A DNA stretch of 64,000 nt. It comes from Myripristis murdjan. Its lineage: Eukaryota > Chordata > Actinopteri > Holocentriformes > Holocentridae. A program made the translations under genes and the position numbers. The notes under the pieces were generated by a model. That model had not been told where the DNA came from. It ran no database searches and was given only the letters and a program-made list of their open reading frames with translations. The first letter of the stretch is position 1, and each line of letters starts with the position of its first letter. The stretch spans positions 26,957,827 to 27,021,826 of the forward strand of contig NC_043997.1 in the NCBI RefSeq assembly GCF_902150065.1, read 5' to 3'. This document shows, piece after piece, positions 1 through 8,606 of this stretch.

Positions 1-1736
1 GTGTCTCTGATCAGTACGAGGCTGTCGGTGATCTTCCTCCCCGGGACGGCACAGGCTTGATCCGGGTGAATCAGCTCCTCTAAAAACAAAGACATACGTG
101 ATGCTAAAACCTTGCTAAAAAGTTTACAGTCTATATTTAAAAGGGTGATAGGTCTCCAGTTCCTCAAGTCAGTCTTGTCTTTGTCTTTATGGAGGAGAGT
201 CACTATCCCTACTCTAAAACTGTCAGGAAGTCTGTCCAGATGTTCAAAGTCCATAAAAACAGCAAGCAAGTCGGGTGCTAAAATGTCCCAAAAAGTCAAA
301 TAAAATTCTAAGGGAAGCCCGTCTTCTCCAGGGGACTTCCCTTTCTTAAAACTCTTGATACATTTACTTAACTCGGACATGGTAAAATCTTGGGTTAAAA
401 GCACTCCGTCTGTCACTGTGTTTTCAATGGCCTCTAAAACATTGTTCATGGTGTCCAATAAAACAGGTTTTTCCTTGTAAAGCTCCCCATAAAAATTTTC
501 TATAGTTTCTTTAATTTCCTCTGTCGTGTTTGCAGTGCACCCGTTGTCTTTTTGTAATTTAAAAATGGATCCTCTGTTATTTACAATTTTCTTAAAAAAA
601 TATCTTGTGCACTTTTCCCCTTCCTCAATTTCCTTTTCCCTGCTTCTTAAAATGACACCCTTGCTTTTAATTTCTGCTAAAAGCGACATCTGTGTTTTCA
701 CTTCCCGTATCTCTTCATTAAAATCCATACCTTCTTGATTTAGTTTAAAATACCTCTGGAGTCTTTTCTGCAGTCCCAACATGCGTCTGTCGTCCCTATC
801 TTTCTTTTTCTTACCTGCCTGCCTAAAGAAAGTCCGGGTCTTACCCTTCACCATTTCCCACCAGTGTGCGCGTGTATGGTAAAAGTCTTGAAGGGTCTGC
901 CACTCTTGATACTGCTCCCTGTACTGTCTAACTAACTCCCTATCCTCTAAAAGGGAGCAGTTGAGTTTCCACAGACCACTTCCTGCTGTCACACCAGAAG
1001 CGAGTGAAAGGGTGCAGGAGAGCATAACGTGATCGGAAAAGAAAACAGGTGTTAATCTAGCATCGGTTGGTGAACAGGCCCGTGTAAAAAGATAGTCTAT
1101 GCGAGAGGCTCTGGTGCCGTCACCACTGAACCAGGTGAAGCCCTCCTCTCTGGGATGCATGGTTTTAAAACAGTCCTGAAGTTTAAAATCCCTGCATATG
1201 CCCTGCAATAAAACCGATGTCTTGTCGACTGTAAAATCCGCCCCTGCCCTTTTCCTGTCTTTCCTACTTAAAACACAGTTAAAATCCCCGCCTACAACTA
1301 AAGGTGCCCTACCTAGCATGTGGAACTGCAAGTCTTCTAAAAGGTCATACCTGTCATTCTTGTCATTAAAACCATAAATATTTAAGAGCTTAAAATCTTT
1401 TCCCATAAAAGTCAGGTGTGTTAAAAGGGCCCTGCCGTCTCTCACCACAGTGCTGCCCTTCACCAGAACCAGAGGGTTTTTGATTAAAATGGCCACTCCA
1501 TCGTTTTTGTTGTTATTTGACCCGCTCCATATCGACGCTTGTGGCCACATCTCCTCCCACTCTCTGTAGTGCTTTAAAAACGGTAGGCCGCATTCCTGTA
1601 TTAAAAACACATCTGACTTAAAAGAATTTAGAAAGGATAAAACAGCCTGGGCTCTAACTCTCGACTTCACGCTTCTCACATTGATGGTTGAGAAGGTGAG
1701 TGTCATGAGTATGGTTAAAAGCAACAGGTATGACAT
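1..1736 (-). CDS. LINE ORF2, endonuclease and start of reverse transcriptase (runs off window)
   Basis: Read by hand from the ATG at 1736, the frame stays open for about 578 codons to the window edge. Signatures in order are an APE-type endonuclease (INVRSVKS, then LIQECGLP, VVGGDFN, SRIDYLF and SDHV), a basic linker, and the start of the RT domain (KGKSPGEDGLPLEF, NWRPITLLNID, PDQACAVPGR), as in Tx1/L1 RTs. Its role is target nicking and target-primed reverse transcription. The start codon lies 42 bp after the ORF1 stop, so reinitiation or a similar mechanism is likely. The sense strand is unusually rich in TTTTA pentamers. The catalytic FADD box would lie beyond the window. Confidence 0.88.
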   Translation of the reverse strand, partial: MSYLLLLTILMTLTFSTINVRSVKSRVRAQAVLSFLNSFKSDVFLIQECGLPFLKHYREWEEMWPQASIWSGSNNNKNDGVAILIKNPLVLVKGSTVVRDGRALLTHLTFMGKDFKLLNIYGFNDKNDRYDLLEDLQFHMLGRAPLVVGGDFNCVLSRKDRKRAGADFTVDKTSVLLQGICRDFKLQDCFKTMHPREEGFTWFSGDGTRASRIDYLFTRACSPTDARLTPVFFSDHVMLSCTLSLASGVTAGSGLWKLNCSLLEDRELVRQYREQYQEWQTLQDFYHTRAHWWEMVKGKTRTFFRQAGKKKKDRDDRRMLGLQKRLQRYFKLNQEGMDFNEEIREVKTQMSLLAEIKSKGVILRSREKEIEEGEKCTRYFFKKIVNNRGSIFKLQKDNGCTANTTEEIKETIENFYGELYKEKPVLLDTMNNVLEAIENTVTDGVLLTQDFTMSELSKCIKSFKKGKSPGEDGLPLEFYLTFWDILAPDLLAVFMDFEHLDRLPDSFRVGIVTLLHKDKDKTDLRNWRPITLLNIDCKLFSKVLASRMSLFLEELIHPDQACAVPGRKITDSLVLIRD

Positions 1737-1778
1737 TTTAAAAGACTAAAAGGGGGTTAAAATGACTAAAAAAAGCAG

Positions 1779-3092
1779 TTAGCGGATTTCTTGTGAACAG
1801 AGCTCTTCCTTCACTCCTGCAAGCGAAGAGTGGCGGAGTTGAGCACTGTTTCCCTGTCGGACTCTGGGGGTTGGCCTCTGGCGCAGTGCTGCATTCATTT
1901 TGGAGTCCTTAGGGGTTGATTGCAGAGCTATTGACAAGAACGACACTTCATTTGGTGAATTGGAGGGGAAGACTCTGGGCTCCTCCACAGATGAACTGTC
2001 TGAGAGAGTCCCAACTCTTCCCCTCTTCTCTGAGGCTACAGGAGACTCAGAGGACAATTCTGAAATGGTTCTCTTGGCATGCTGGGCATCGGGGAGGGGG
2101 GCATCCTCGCTGTCAGCCTGTGATTGGTCCTCCTCGCTATCTGAACCAGCTCCGCCCTCTGCCTGCATCACCTCATCCTCACTTGAGGTCTCTGTCGATG
2201 AGGCCATTGCAGGCCCCTCCCCTTCTCCCGCCTCACCTGACTCCTCTACTCCAGTCACAGGATTTGGCGGGAGATTTGAATTTTCCAGCCCAGCCTCCTC
2301 AATTAGCTCTCTAACTGCTTGGTCTTGTGTACCGTTTCCTTCATTTCCATTTTGTTTGGCTGCCTTCAGTTTGTTGGCAAAGGACTTTGGGCAATCTCTG
2401 AAGAGGTGGTTTGACTCTCCACAGAGATTGCACCTCCTGCCATTGGTGCACTCCTCAAAGGTGTGCCCAATTTCTCTGCACTTTCCGCATACAATTTGCT
2501 GACATGCTTCTACCAGGTGACCATGCTCACCACACTTGCGGCAGAGCTTGGGTTGTCCCTGGTAGTGGATATAGCCCCTGTTATCTCCCAGGACTACCAT
2601 GGATGGCAGATGTTTCAAGCCCTGAAAGCCCTGGGGGTCCGGCCATTGCTGGATGGGGACCCTCCAGGCACAGTTCCAGATGCCATCCTCATCTCTCACT
2701 TTGGTAGCCTGGCCTTTAACTGTGCAATATCTACCCAGCCACAAACAAATGTCATCTGCATTCACCGTCTCATTGAACATTCTGACAATAACTGTTTTAG
2801 AAGCATTGTCAGTCAGTTTCTCCACATTGAACGCAGCAAACTGGGTTTTGGCATTTTCAAAACGTGTCCAGAATTCCCTCAAAAGGACAGCAGAGCGAAA
2901 ACTTACGTCAAATCCTTTGTTAAAAGGCAGTGTCAATATACAATTCAGGTCGTTAGGGGAAAAGTTCAAGGCTTTTTGGATGAGCTTCCGGGAGAAGTCA
3001 AGTCTCGACATCCCCATCAGCTTCCCATCTTTCTCTAAAAAGGTAAAACGGACACTGTGGTGCCTCCGCATGCCAGCATGGTTGGCTGACAT
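1779..3092 (-). CDS. LINE ORF1, CCHC zinc-knuckle nucleic-acid-binding protein
   Basis: 437 aa. The N-terminal half (about residues 1-180) is the region usual in fish Tx1-type ORF1 proteins. Around residues 185-240 there are three consecutive cysteine/histidine knuckles ([42 protein letters not shown]). The C-terminal third is acidic and low-complexity. It is expected to coat the LINE RNA and help form the RNP. The first ATG in the frame is used, and the upstream region is A/T-rich 5' UTR. No break was seen. Long plus-strand ORFs over this region are antisense shadows. TTTTA pentamers are rare here, in contrast to ORF2. Confidence 0.9.
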   Translation of the reverse strand: MSANHAGMRRHHSVRFTFLEKDGKLMGMSRLDFSRKLIQKALNFSPNDLNCILTLPFNKGFDVSFRSAVLLREFWTRFENAKTQFAAFNVEKLTDNASKTVIVRMFNETVNADDICLWLGRYCTVKGQATKVRDEDGIWNCAWRVPIQQWPDPQGFQGLKHLPSMVVLGDNRGYIHYQGQPKLCRKCGEHGHLVEACQQIVCGKCREIGHTFEECTNGRRCNLCGESNHLFRDCPKSFANKLKAAKQNGNEGNGTQDQAVRELIEEAGLENSNLPPNPVTGVEESGEAGEGEGPAMASSTETSSEDEVMQAEGGAGSDSEEDQSQADSEDAPLPDAQHAKRTISELSSESPVASEKRGRVGTLSDSSSVEEPRVFPSNSPNEVSFLSIALQSTPKDSKMNAALRQRPTPRVRQGNSAQLRHSSLAGVKEELCSQEIR

Positions 3093-3437
3093 GGTGGAGG
3101 CACCACACTTTAAAAAAAAAATTAAAGGAAATTAAAATCTCCACGTACCAATAAATAACAAGAATAAAAGGGTCCTAAAATACTAAGAAAAGTAAAACCT
3201 AAAAAGCAAAAATTAAAAATCACTTACCTTTGCTTCTTTGGCTTGGTCGAGGTGTTTCTCCGGCAGAGTACAGGTAAAAGGTCCTCTGAGCCAATGAAAT
3301 CCTGAGGATTAAAGATTTTCAACTACAAAAAGTTGAAACAGTTATCAACAGGAATATGTGGAATTTCCTCCCGAGAGCTGGTAAGCACCAGTGCCACAAA
3401 AAGGCAAGGATTTACCACCAGAAGGAGGCGATCGCTG

Positions 3438-3463
3438 TCTTAGCCAAAAGGCAGAGAAGCGAT
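3438..3463 (-). pseudogene. U2 snRNA 5' end, nucleotides 1-26, cut by the LINE
   Basis: The complement starts ATCGCTTCTC and continues to GGCTAAGA, matching U2 nt 1-26 with one mismatch (G to T at about nt 11). The LINE 5' end follows directly. The flank at 3464 onward is the same as the 5' flank of the two full U2 copies, so this was a member of the same array before the insertion. Confidence 0.9.
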
Positions 3464-5108
3464 AACTCTCACACCCTCAGAGGGAAGCGCCCCTCTCCCG
3501 GACAGGTCACTCCCACGGACGGTTTGGACCTCCCGCCACACACTTGAACCACACGTCAGCAAATGGCACACAAAGCACAGCCACTAGCCAAGGACTAACG
3601 GGTCATATCATTGCAGGAAAAGAAAGCATTTGGCCAACGCATCTTCTGGACCCCTGCGCATCTCGTGGTGCGTTAAGGTCCAGTCGGAAAATAGGAACCT
3701 CTGGGGAGTCAAAGTGGAGCACTGAACCACCAGATCCCAGGGAAAGCTGTAAATATGGGACGCAGATCAAAGCGGACTGTGAATCCCACGACAAGCAGGT
3801 GAAGACGGTGCCTTTTCACAAGCCAACAGCTCACCTCCCACAAATCAAACGCAGCTGTATATGCCTCTGGTGGACAATGGAGCCAACTGCCAAACATCTC
3901 TCTTCACAGGAGATGCTGAGGTCCCCGCCCCCTTCAATGTAGAGGGTGATGTATTGTGTTGCCCCCCCACATTCATAACCACCACCCCAAAAATTGCACT
4001 AAACCAGCTGTTTTAGTCAAACCTCTGCTACGGGGAAAACGTAGGTCAAATGGGAAAACGCTGGGACGGTATCTGTTTTAAGGACCATGACCTCTCCACC
4101 GCATGTCAGTTTTCTCCATTTCCATGATGACTAGATCCGTACTCTTAAATCAAGTCAAATGTCAGAACCAAACAACTAATCACATTCATAAACATTCATC
4201 CTCGCTTAAAGGCAGTCAAACTATTGTTTCAGGGATACGACGGCTCCAGCACTTTCCACCCAGCAGCCACACGCTGACTGGACTCTGCCCAGCGGCACAA
4301 CTGGCCCAGTCTGCTTTTTCCTCCAGGCTTTTCTAAGCAGACACAAATGGCTGAGCAGCCACAGCTGGAAGTCCATCCTCGTAGCAAACAGCAACAACTT
4401 CACCATTTTCCATGCAACAAATTGTGTGTAAGTTGTACTGTGTTTCTTGCAGTCCTTCTTTGCATAATGTTTGTTACTTGCTGGGATCCACGGGCACCGT
4501 CCATGGCTCTGTTCAACTCCATCACTGATCGTGGGATTCCATTTACAGTGCATGATGGGAAATCAAGCACTGACATTATTCCAACTAGAACAATAAGAAC
4601 AGCACTGGTGCCTTGAAATAGAATGCTAGTGTAAAGACAGTGTGTTGGAGCGCTGTTTGAAAAAATGAACAGTGTGAATCTACAATTGTTTTCTTGGGTG
4701 CTTTCATGCAGCAATGCTGCATTGCATGATGGGAAGTAGAATCAAGGCATTTGATCACAATTCAACCTTCTCTTTCAAAATTATTTTCATTGATTTTTCC
4801 ATGGATGCATGTTCATATCAACTGACAGGGTAAACAGGATTTAATCCAATACATCCACAAAGTTGTGAGGTACAATAATAATAATGATATTACCAAGATT
4901 ATATAGAATCAAACTATTCCAAAACAGTGCAAGTAGAATATAACATGAAAAATAACCGTACATGAGAAGGAAAAAAAAACAACAACAACAACAGAGGAAT
5001 GAAATGAAACTGAAATAATAACAATAATTAGAAGAAAAAAAAAGATATAAATGAAAGACAGGCAAGAGACACACGGACAGACAGACAAGGAGGGAACACA
5101 TAGAGGAA

Positions 5109-5211
5109 GGGAAAGATTGGGGGTGGGGGGTCCAGTTGCACGTTGAATTGTTCTTACTCAGGGAAAGATTGGGGAGGGGGGGTCCAGTTGCACGTTGAAT
5201 TGTTCTTACTC
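5109..5211. repeat. 52-bp tandem duplication
   Basis: Two adjacent copies beginning GGGAAAGATTGGGG and ending TTCTTACTCA, at 5109-5160 and 5161-5211. The same doublet starts at about 10166 in unit 2 and 17198 in unit 3. Confidence 0.85.
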
Positions 5212-5499
5212 AGCCAGGGTTCACGACGTTGTTACTGGTCAGCTGGTAGTCCATCACTCTACTTGTAGTCCATCTAGTTGCTTAACAAATCCAATAAGGT
5301 CATCCCATGTCTTGTGAAAGTTCTGAAGAGCACCATTAACATTATACCTGATCTTGTCTAGCTTGAGATTGCACATGATACTCTTGATGAGATGTGTGTG
5401 GGTGGGTGCACAATTCAAACTTCTCAAGGAAATAATTGCAACTCTTAGTGAGCCTTGGAAAAGCAGGGATGTAGAGTGGATGTGAAGTGATGTTCCAGG

Positions 5500-5500
<1 letters not shown>

Positions 5501-5554
<54 letters not shown>
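5501..5554. repeat. (GT)n microsatellite, unit 1
   Basis: Pure TG run of 54 bp just upstream of the U1 promoter. The orthologous tracts are 62 bp in unit 2 and 34 bp in unit 3. ORFs of repeated Thr-His or Cys-Val through it are artefacts. Confidence 0.95.
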
Positions 5555-5555
<1 letters not shown>

Positions 5556-5578
5556 TTTTGTTCCACTGTGCCAGTGTG

Positions 5579-5597
5579 AGCACCATGAGACAGAGTG
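5579..5597 (+). promoter_or_regulatory. Candidate U1 proximal sequence element, unit 1
   Basis: AGCACCATGAGACAGAG ends about 46 bp upstream of the U1 start, the usual PSE distance. It resembles the vertebrate YACCNTNA-type core bound by SNAPc. No TATA box follows, as expected for pol II snRNA genes. The assignment rests on position and a loose match. Confidence 0.5.
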
Positions 5598-5642
5598 GTG
5601 TGTGTGTGTGAAGGGGGCTCCAGCGTGCGTGTCGGTGACTTC

Positions 5643-5806
5643 ATACTTACCTGGCAGGGGAGATACCATGATCAAGAAGGTGGTTCACCCAGGGCGAGGC
5701 TCAGCCATTGCACTCCGGCTGTGCTGACCCCTGCGAATTCCCCAAATGTGGGAATCTCGACTGCATAATTTATGGTAGTGGGGGACTGCGTCCGCGCTCT
5801 CCCCTG
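5643..5806 (+). ncRNA. U1 spliceosomal snRNA, variant, unit 1
   Basis: 164 nt, the exact vertebrate length, beginning ATACTTACCTGGCAG and ending CTCTCCCCTG. The 5' end that pairs with 5' splice sites and the U1A loop (ATTGCACTCCG) are intact. Differences from the usual vertebrate U1 fall at functional places: the Sm site reads AATTTATGG instead of AATTTGTGG, the U1-70K loop reads ATCAAGAAGG rather than ATCACGAAGG, and stem I has an A/A mismatch (GGTTCACCC). All three array copies share these changes. It could be a variant U1 or an amplified pseudogene. Confidence 0.92.
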
Positions 5807-5812
5807 ATCAGC

Positions 5813-5828
5813 GTGTCCAAAGACAACA
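5813..5828 (+). terminator. Candidate U1 3' box, unit 1
   Basis: GTGTCCAAAGACAACA lies 7 bp after the U1 3' end and matches the snRNA 3'-box pattern (GTTTNAAARNNAGA) fairly well. In pol II snRNA genes this element directs 3' processing by Integrator. Confidence 0.6.
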
Positions 5829-6100
5829 GCCTTACAAATACACACGCCACGGCTTGCCCAATGCACGGCCTTATACGTCATGCTCGCTTGGGCAACAAAC
5901 ATCACTGCCCGTTTCACATTTCTCCTTCTATTTCTTATCATTCCACATGCTTGGACTATGTTCTTCTCTTAACCGTTTCATCAACCGCGTTTGCCTGCCA
6001 GTCACATACGCACAAGTCAAAACATGGATGACTGGACATTTCTCTTCAGCACAATCCTAGTTCCATCTTTAAACTGGAGCCCGTGCGATCAAGCTATTTG

Positions 6101-6485
6101 TCACTGAAAAGGATTGTTGAAGGTCAGCCCTGCATCAGCCTGTGATTGGTCCTCCTCACCGTCTGAACTAGCTCCGCCCTCTGCCCGCATCACCTCGTCC
6201 TCGCCCGAGCTCTCCGTTGATGAGGCTGTTGCAGGCCCCTCCCCTTCTCCCGCCTCACCCGCCTCCTCTACTCCAGTCACAGGATTTGGCGGGAGATTTG
6301 AACTTGCTTGGTCTTGTCTGCCGTTTCCTCCATTTTCATTTTGTTTGGCTGCCTTCAGTTTGTTGGCAAAAGACTTTGGGCAACCTCTGAAGAGGTGGTT
6401 TGACTCTGCACAGAGGTCGCACCTCCTGCCATTGGAGCACTCCTCCAAGGTGTGCCCACTTTCCTGGCCATTGCTGGATGGGGAC
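6101..6485 (-). mobile_element. Tx1 LINE ORF1 C-terminal piece, unit 1
   Basis: Minus-strand frame with one complete CCHC knuckle ([14 protein letters not shown]), part of another, and an acidic tail, matching ORF1 positions about 2110-2470 of the 5' LINE copy. It is joined at 6466-6485 to sequence matching 2641-2660, so a stretch of ORF1 is missing. It is a relative of the U2-inserted LINE, not a gene. The plus-strand ORF over it is a shadow. Confidence 0.85.
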
Positions 6486-6857
6486 TTTGTCAACCTTACA
6501 AGAAGAACAGCCTCTCCAGCCAGAAGCTATGAGCCCTGTGATATTCATCATCTATGATGACATGATGGTTTATGATGTCATAAGGGGGCTTTGTTGGCAG
6601 CTGTGAGCCCTGCGACATCATCATCATCTATGATGACATGATGGTTTATGATGTCATAGGGGGCTTTGTTGGAACACTGGTGCTTTTGTGTTTATTCAAG
6701 CTTTACAACGGCGGCGAATGGAGGCCTGCTGGAGTGGGTGATGTCACAGCCTTCTGACCAATCAGCTCTCAGTATTCAGTGATGACCTCATCTCCGAGGT
6801 CAGGCAGAGCCTATATAGGCGGGGGCCTCTCCTCACCTCATTTGGTCACGTGCACAA
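6486..6857 (+). promoter_or_regulatory. Promoter-like module inside the LINE remnant, unit 1
   Basis: About 370 bp not found in the LINE copy at 1-3437. It has two near-identical blocks rich in ATGATGTCAT-type CRE-like motifs, a CCAAT box at 6758-6762, TATATA at 6812-6817 and CACGTG at about 6848. Spacing and order fit a plus-strand pol II core promoter. No ORF of known type follows; a LINE piece and a solo LTR lie downstream. It could be the promoter of an unrecognised mobile element or captured host sequence. Confidence 0.5.
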
Positions 6858-6953
6858 CTCCTCCCACTCTCTGTAGCGCTTTAAAAATGGCAGGCCGCAT
6901 GGGGACCCTCCAAGCACAGTTCCAAGCGCCATCCTCATCCCTCACTTTGGTAG
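6858..6953 (-). mobile_element. Tx1 LINE endonuclease and ORF1 pieces fused, unit 1
   Basis: CTCCTCCCACTCTCTGTAG through GGCCGCAT matches the ORF2 endonuclease region (about 1551-1591). It runs straight into sequence matching ORF1 at about 2655-2705. Two regions about 1 kb apart in the LINE are thus fused in the same orientation. The solo LTR is inserted at its right end, duplicating GTAG. Confidence 0.75.
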
Positions 6954-7664
6954 TGATGTGGAAAACTTCGGTCCAAATCAGGCCAGATTGACTTCAAAAA
7001 CTTCTTAGACTTGGTACCAAAAACACTAATAAAATAAGTCTTGGAGGCTTCAAAATTAAGACTGAAACGAGGCAGCGTCTCAAGCAGGCAGGTTTATTTT
7101 CATTCGAGATCTCAAAATGGAAACAAACAGTGAGTCGATCACAAAAGATAGACGACTGACTTTCTTTGTTTGTGCACTTGATTTTATACCCTCCCAACCA
7201 CCGTGTCATCGATTCTGTTCATAACAAAGAGATCATACATGATCACAAGAGTAGATGTGCCAGTGTAAGGCTTTCTGGTAAGACAAGAATTTTTAATTGG
7301 GCCAGATGTACCTTAGGTTTGCAGATCTTGGACTCTGGCCGATGATTAGTGATCTTGTTTTTCTACACAAGGATGGCTGACTGGATACATTCTAATTAGG
7401 TAAGACCTTGATATGCCTTTAGGCATGGCAGTTGTGGTCAGTGCAGGCTTGTTCTCTTACAGAATGTTACTTGACCTGTGTGAGCCTTGACGTCATCATA
7501 GTGAGAAAGCATCACCTAAGTGCTTATGCTCTTGCTTCAAAGCAATGCTTAAGCCTTGATGTTTCTAGACTAATGCTGACTCCTGTCCTTCATTATGAGC
7601 TCTCTCTCTCTTCTTTAATACCCTCTGCAGTGTTGATTTTTTTAGGCTCAGAATTACCTCTACA
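6954..7664 (-). mobile_element. Solo LTR (fossil retroelement), unit 1
   Basis: 711 bp with TG/CA ends, inserted in LINE ORF1 sequence and flanked by 4-bp direct repeats GTAG (6950-6953, 7665-7668). On the minus strand it has a TATA-like GGGTATAAAATC and an AATAAA, so the LTR reads on the minus strand. No internal coding region remains. The family cannot be fixed from the LTR alone. It predates the array amplification because every unit has it at the same site. Confidence 0.75.
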
Positions 7665-8145
7665 GTAGCCTGGCCTTTAACCGTGCAATATCTACCCGGC
7701 CACAGACAAATGTCCTCTGCATTCACCGTCTCATTGAACATTCTGACAATAACTGTTTTAGAAGCATTGTCAGTCAGTTTCTCCACAATAAAAGCAGCAA
7801 ACTGGGTTTTGGCATTTTCAAATCGTGCCCAGAAGTCCCTCCAAAGGGCAGCAGATCTAAAGCTGACATCAAAACCTTTATTAAATGGCAGTGACAGTAT
7901 ACAGTTCAAGTCGTTTGGAGTAAAGTTTAGGGCTTTCTGGAGGAGCTTCCGGCAGAGATGGAGTCACGACATCACTTGCTCGGCCCGGTCACGGTATTAG
8001 TCCGGCAGAGTACAGGGACAGAAGTCCTCTGGGCCACTGAAAGTTGAAAGACTTTCCAAGAGGAATGTGTGGAATTTCCTCCCAAGAGCTGGTAATAACC
8101 AATGCCACAGGAAGGCAAGGATTTTTACCACCAAGAAGAGGCGAT
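7665..8145 (-). mobile_element. Tx1 LINE ORF1 N-terminal and 5' UTR piece, unit 1
   Basis: The minus-strand frame to about 7909 encodes the ORF1 N-terminal region ([20 protein letters not shown]) with high similarity to the 5' copy. It continues into 5' UTR ending GAGGCGATCGC. Unlike the copy at 3437, this 5' end does not abut U2 nt 26 but sequence of the U2 3' flank. Confidence 0.85.
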
Positions 8146-8352
8146 CGCAGAGAAATATTGTACACAAAGCTTTTGGCTGTGTATGCGATGTTGACGGCAA
8201 GCATGAGCGCTTCAGACGTAAAGCGTAAGCCCCTGCATACCACACGTCCCGTTGGCAGTGGCTGCAAGTCCAAAGTTATGGGCCGATGTGTGTTTGCAGC
8301 TGGAGAAAGAGCTGGGGCGAGCGTAAGCTGTTATTGCACATGGTGAGGGAGG

Positions 8353-8540
8353 GGGTGCACCGTTCCTGGAGATACTGCAATACCGGGTCGATGCGTGGAG
8401 TGGACGGAGCAAGCCCCTATTCCATCTCCCTGTTGCAGAAATCCATTTAATATATGGTCCCCGGGTAGGGGACGTATCAGATATTAAACTGATAAGAACA
8501 GATACTACACTTGATCTTAGCCAAAAGGCCGAGAAGCGAT
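8353..8540 (-). ncRNA. U2 spliceosomal snRNA, variant, unit 1
   Basis: 188 nt on the minus strand, beginning ATCGCTTCTCGGCC and ending GGAACGGTGCACCC. The branch-site pairing segment (GTGTAGTATC) is intact. The Sm site reads GATTTCTGC, whereas vertebrate U2 has GATTTTTGG at this place. Unit 2 has the same change, and the truncated third copy has GATTTCTGG. It is convergent with U1, about 2.5 kb apart. It could be a variant U2 or an amplified pseudogene. Confidence 0.92.
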
Positions 8541-8584
8541 AACTCTCACACCCTCAGAGGGAAGCGCCCCTCTCCCGGACAGGT

Positions 8585-8606
8585 CACTCCCACGGACGGT
8601 TTGGAC
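8585..8606 (-). promoter_or_regulatory. Candidate U2 proximal sequence element, unit 1
   Basis: The PSE is expected 45-65 bp upstream of U2. The minus-strand segment here contains CCAAACCGTCCGTGGGAG. The match to the PSE consensus is weak, so this is mainly a positional guess. The same sequence flanks the U2 of unit 2 and the truncated U2 at 3463. Confidence 0.3.

Larger units (their letters stand above)
1..3437 (-). mobile_element. Tx1/L1-type LINE inserted in a U2 snRNA gene (3' part outside window)
   Basis: On the minus strand this shows a 5' UTR (about 3093-3437), ORF1 with CCHC knuckles (1779-3092) and ORF2 starting at 1736 and open to base 1. The 5' end joins U2 snRNA nucleotide 26 at 3437/3438, and the LINE lies in the same orientation as U2. 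Known: the Tx1 group of L1-like LINEs includes site-specific families, and the Keno families of fish insert into U2 genes. Inference: this is a Keno-like element and probably a young copy, because both ORFs look open. Pieces of a close relative are embedded in each unit of the adjacent array. The 3' end and the 3' U2 junction lie outside the window. Confidence 0.85.
3544..5578. other. U2/U1 divergent intergenic spacer (units 1-3)
   Basis: About 2.1 kb between the U2 5' end and the U1 promoter, repeated at 8621-10643 and 15652-17647. No convincing protein gene. The ORFs of 60-130 codons here are identical between units only because the DNA is. It contains A-rich stretches, a 52-bp tandem duplication, a (GT)n tract and two GCATGATGGGAA motifs (about 4549 and 4718) resembling ZNF143/Staf sites. 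These lie too far from U1 to be a normal distal element. Confidence 0.6.
3464..8540. repeat. snRNA array unit 1 (5077 bp)
   Basis: Tandem unit running from the base after one U2 5' end to the next U2 5' end. Order: U2 5' flank, about 2.1-kb U2/U1 spacer with (GT)n, U1 (plus), U1 3' flank, LINE ORF1 piece, promoter-like module, LINE endonuclease piece, solo LTR, LINE ORF1/5' UTR piece, U2 3' flank, U2 (minus). It is near-identical to units 2 and 3, with small differences such as (GT)n length and about 20 extra bases near 4704. Confidence 0.93.

Noticed and set aside
1900-3135. Long plus-strand ORFs over the LINE ORF1
   Set aside because: Antisense shadows of ORF1; no known domain, and the minus frame carries the CCHC knuckles.
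3544-4714. 132-, 110- and 89-codon ORFs repeated in each unit
   Set aside because: Conserved only because the whole unit is duplicated; no domain, splice or start context.
4549-4733. GCATGATGGGAA motifs as snRNA distal enhancer (ZNF143/Staf sites)
   Set aside because: They lie 0.9-1.1 kb from U1 and over 1 kb from U2, while distal elements are near -220. No octamer was found beside them.
5254-5727. ORFs rich in Thr-His or Cys-Val repeats in all three units
   Set aside because: They are translations of the (GT)n tract and its flanks; the frames differ between units with tract length.
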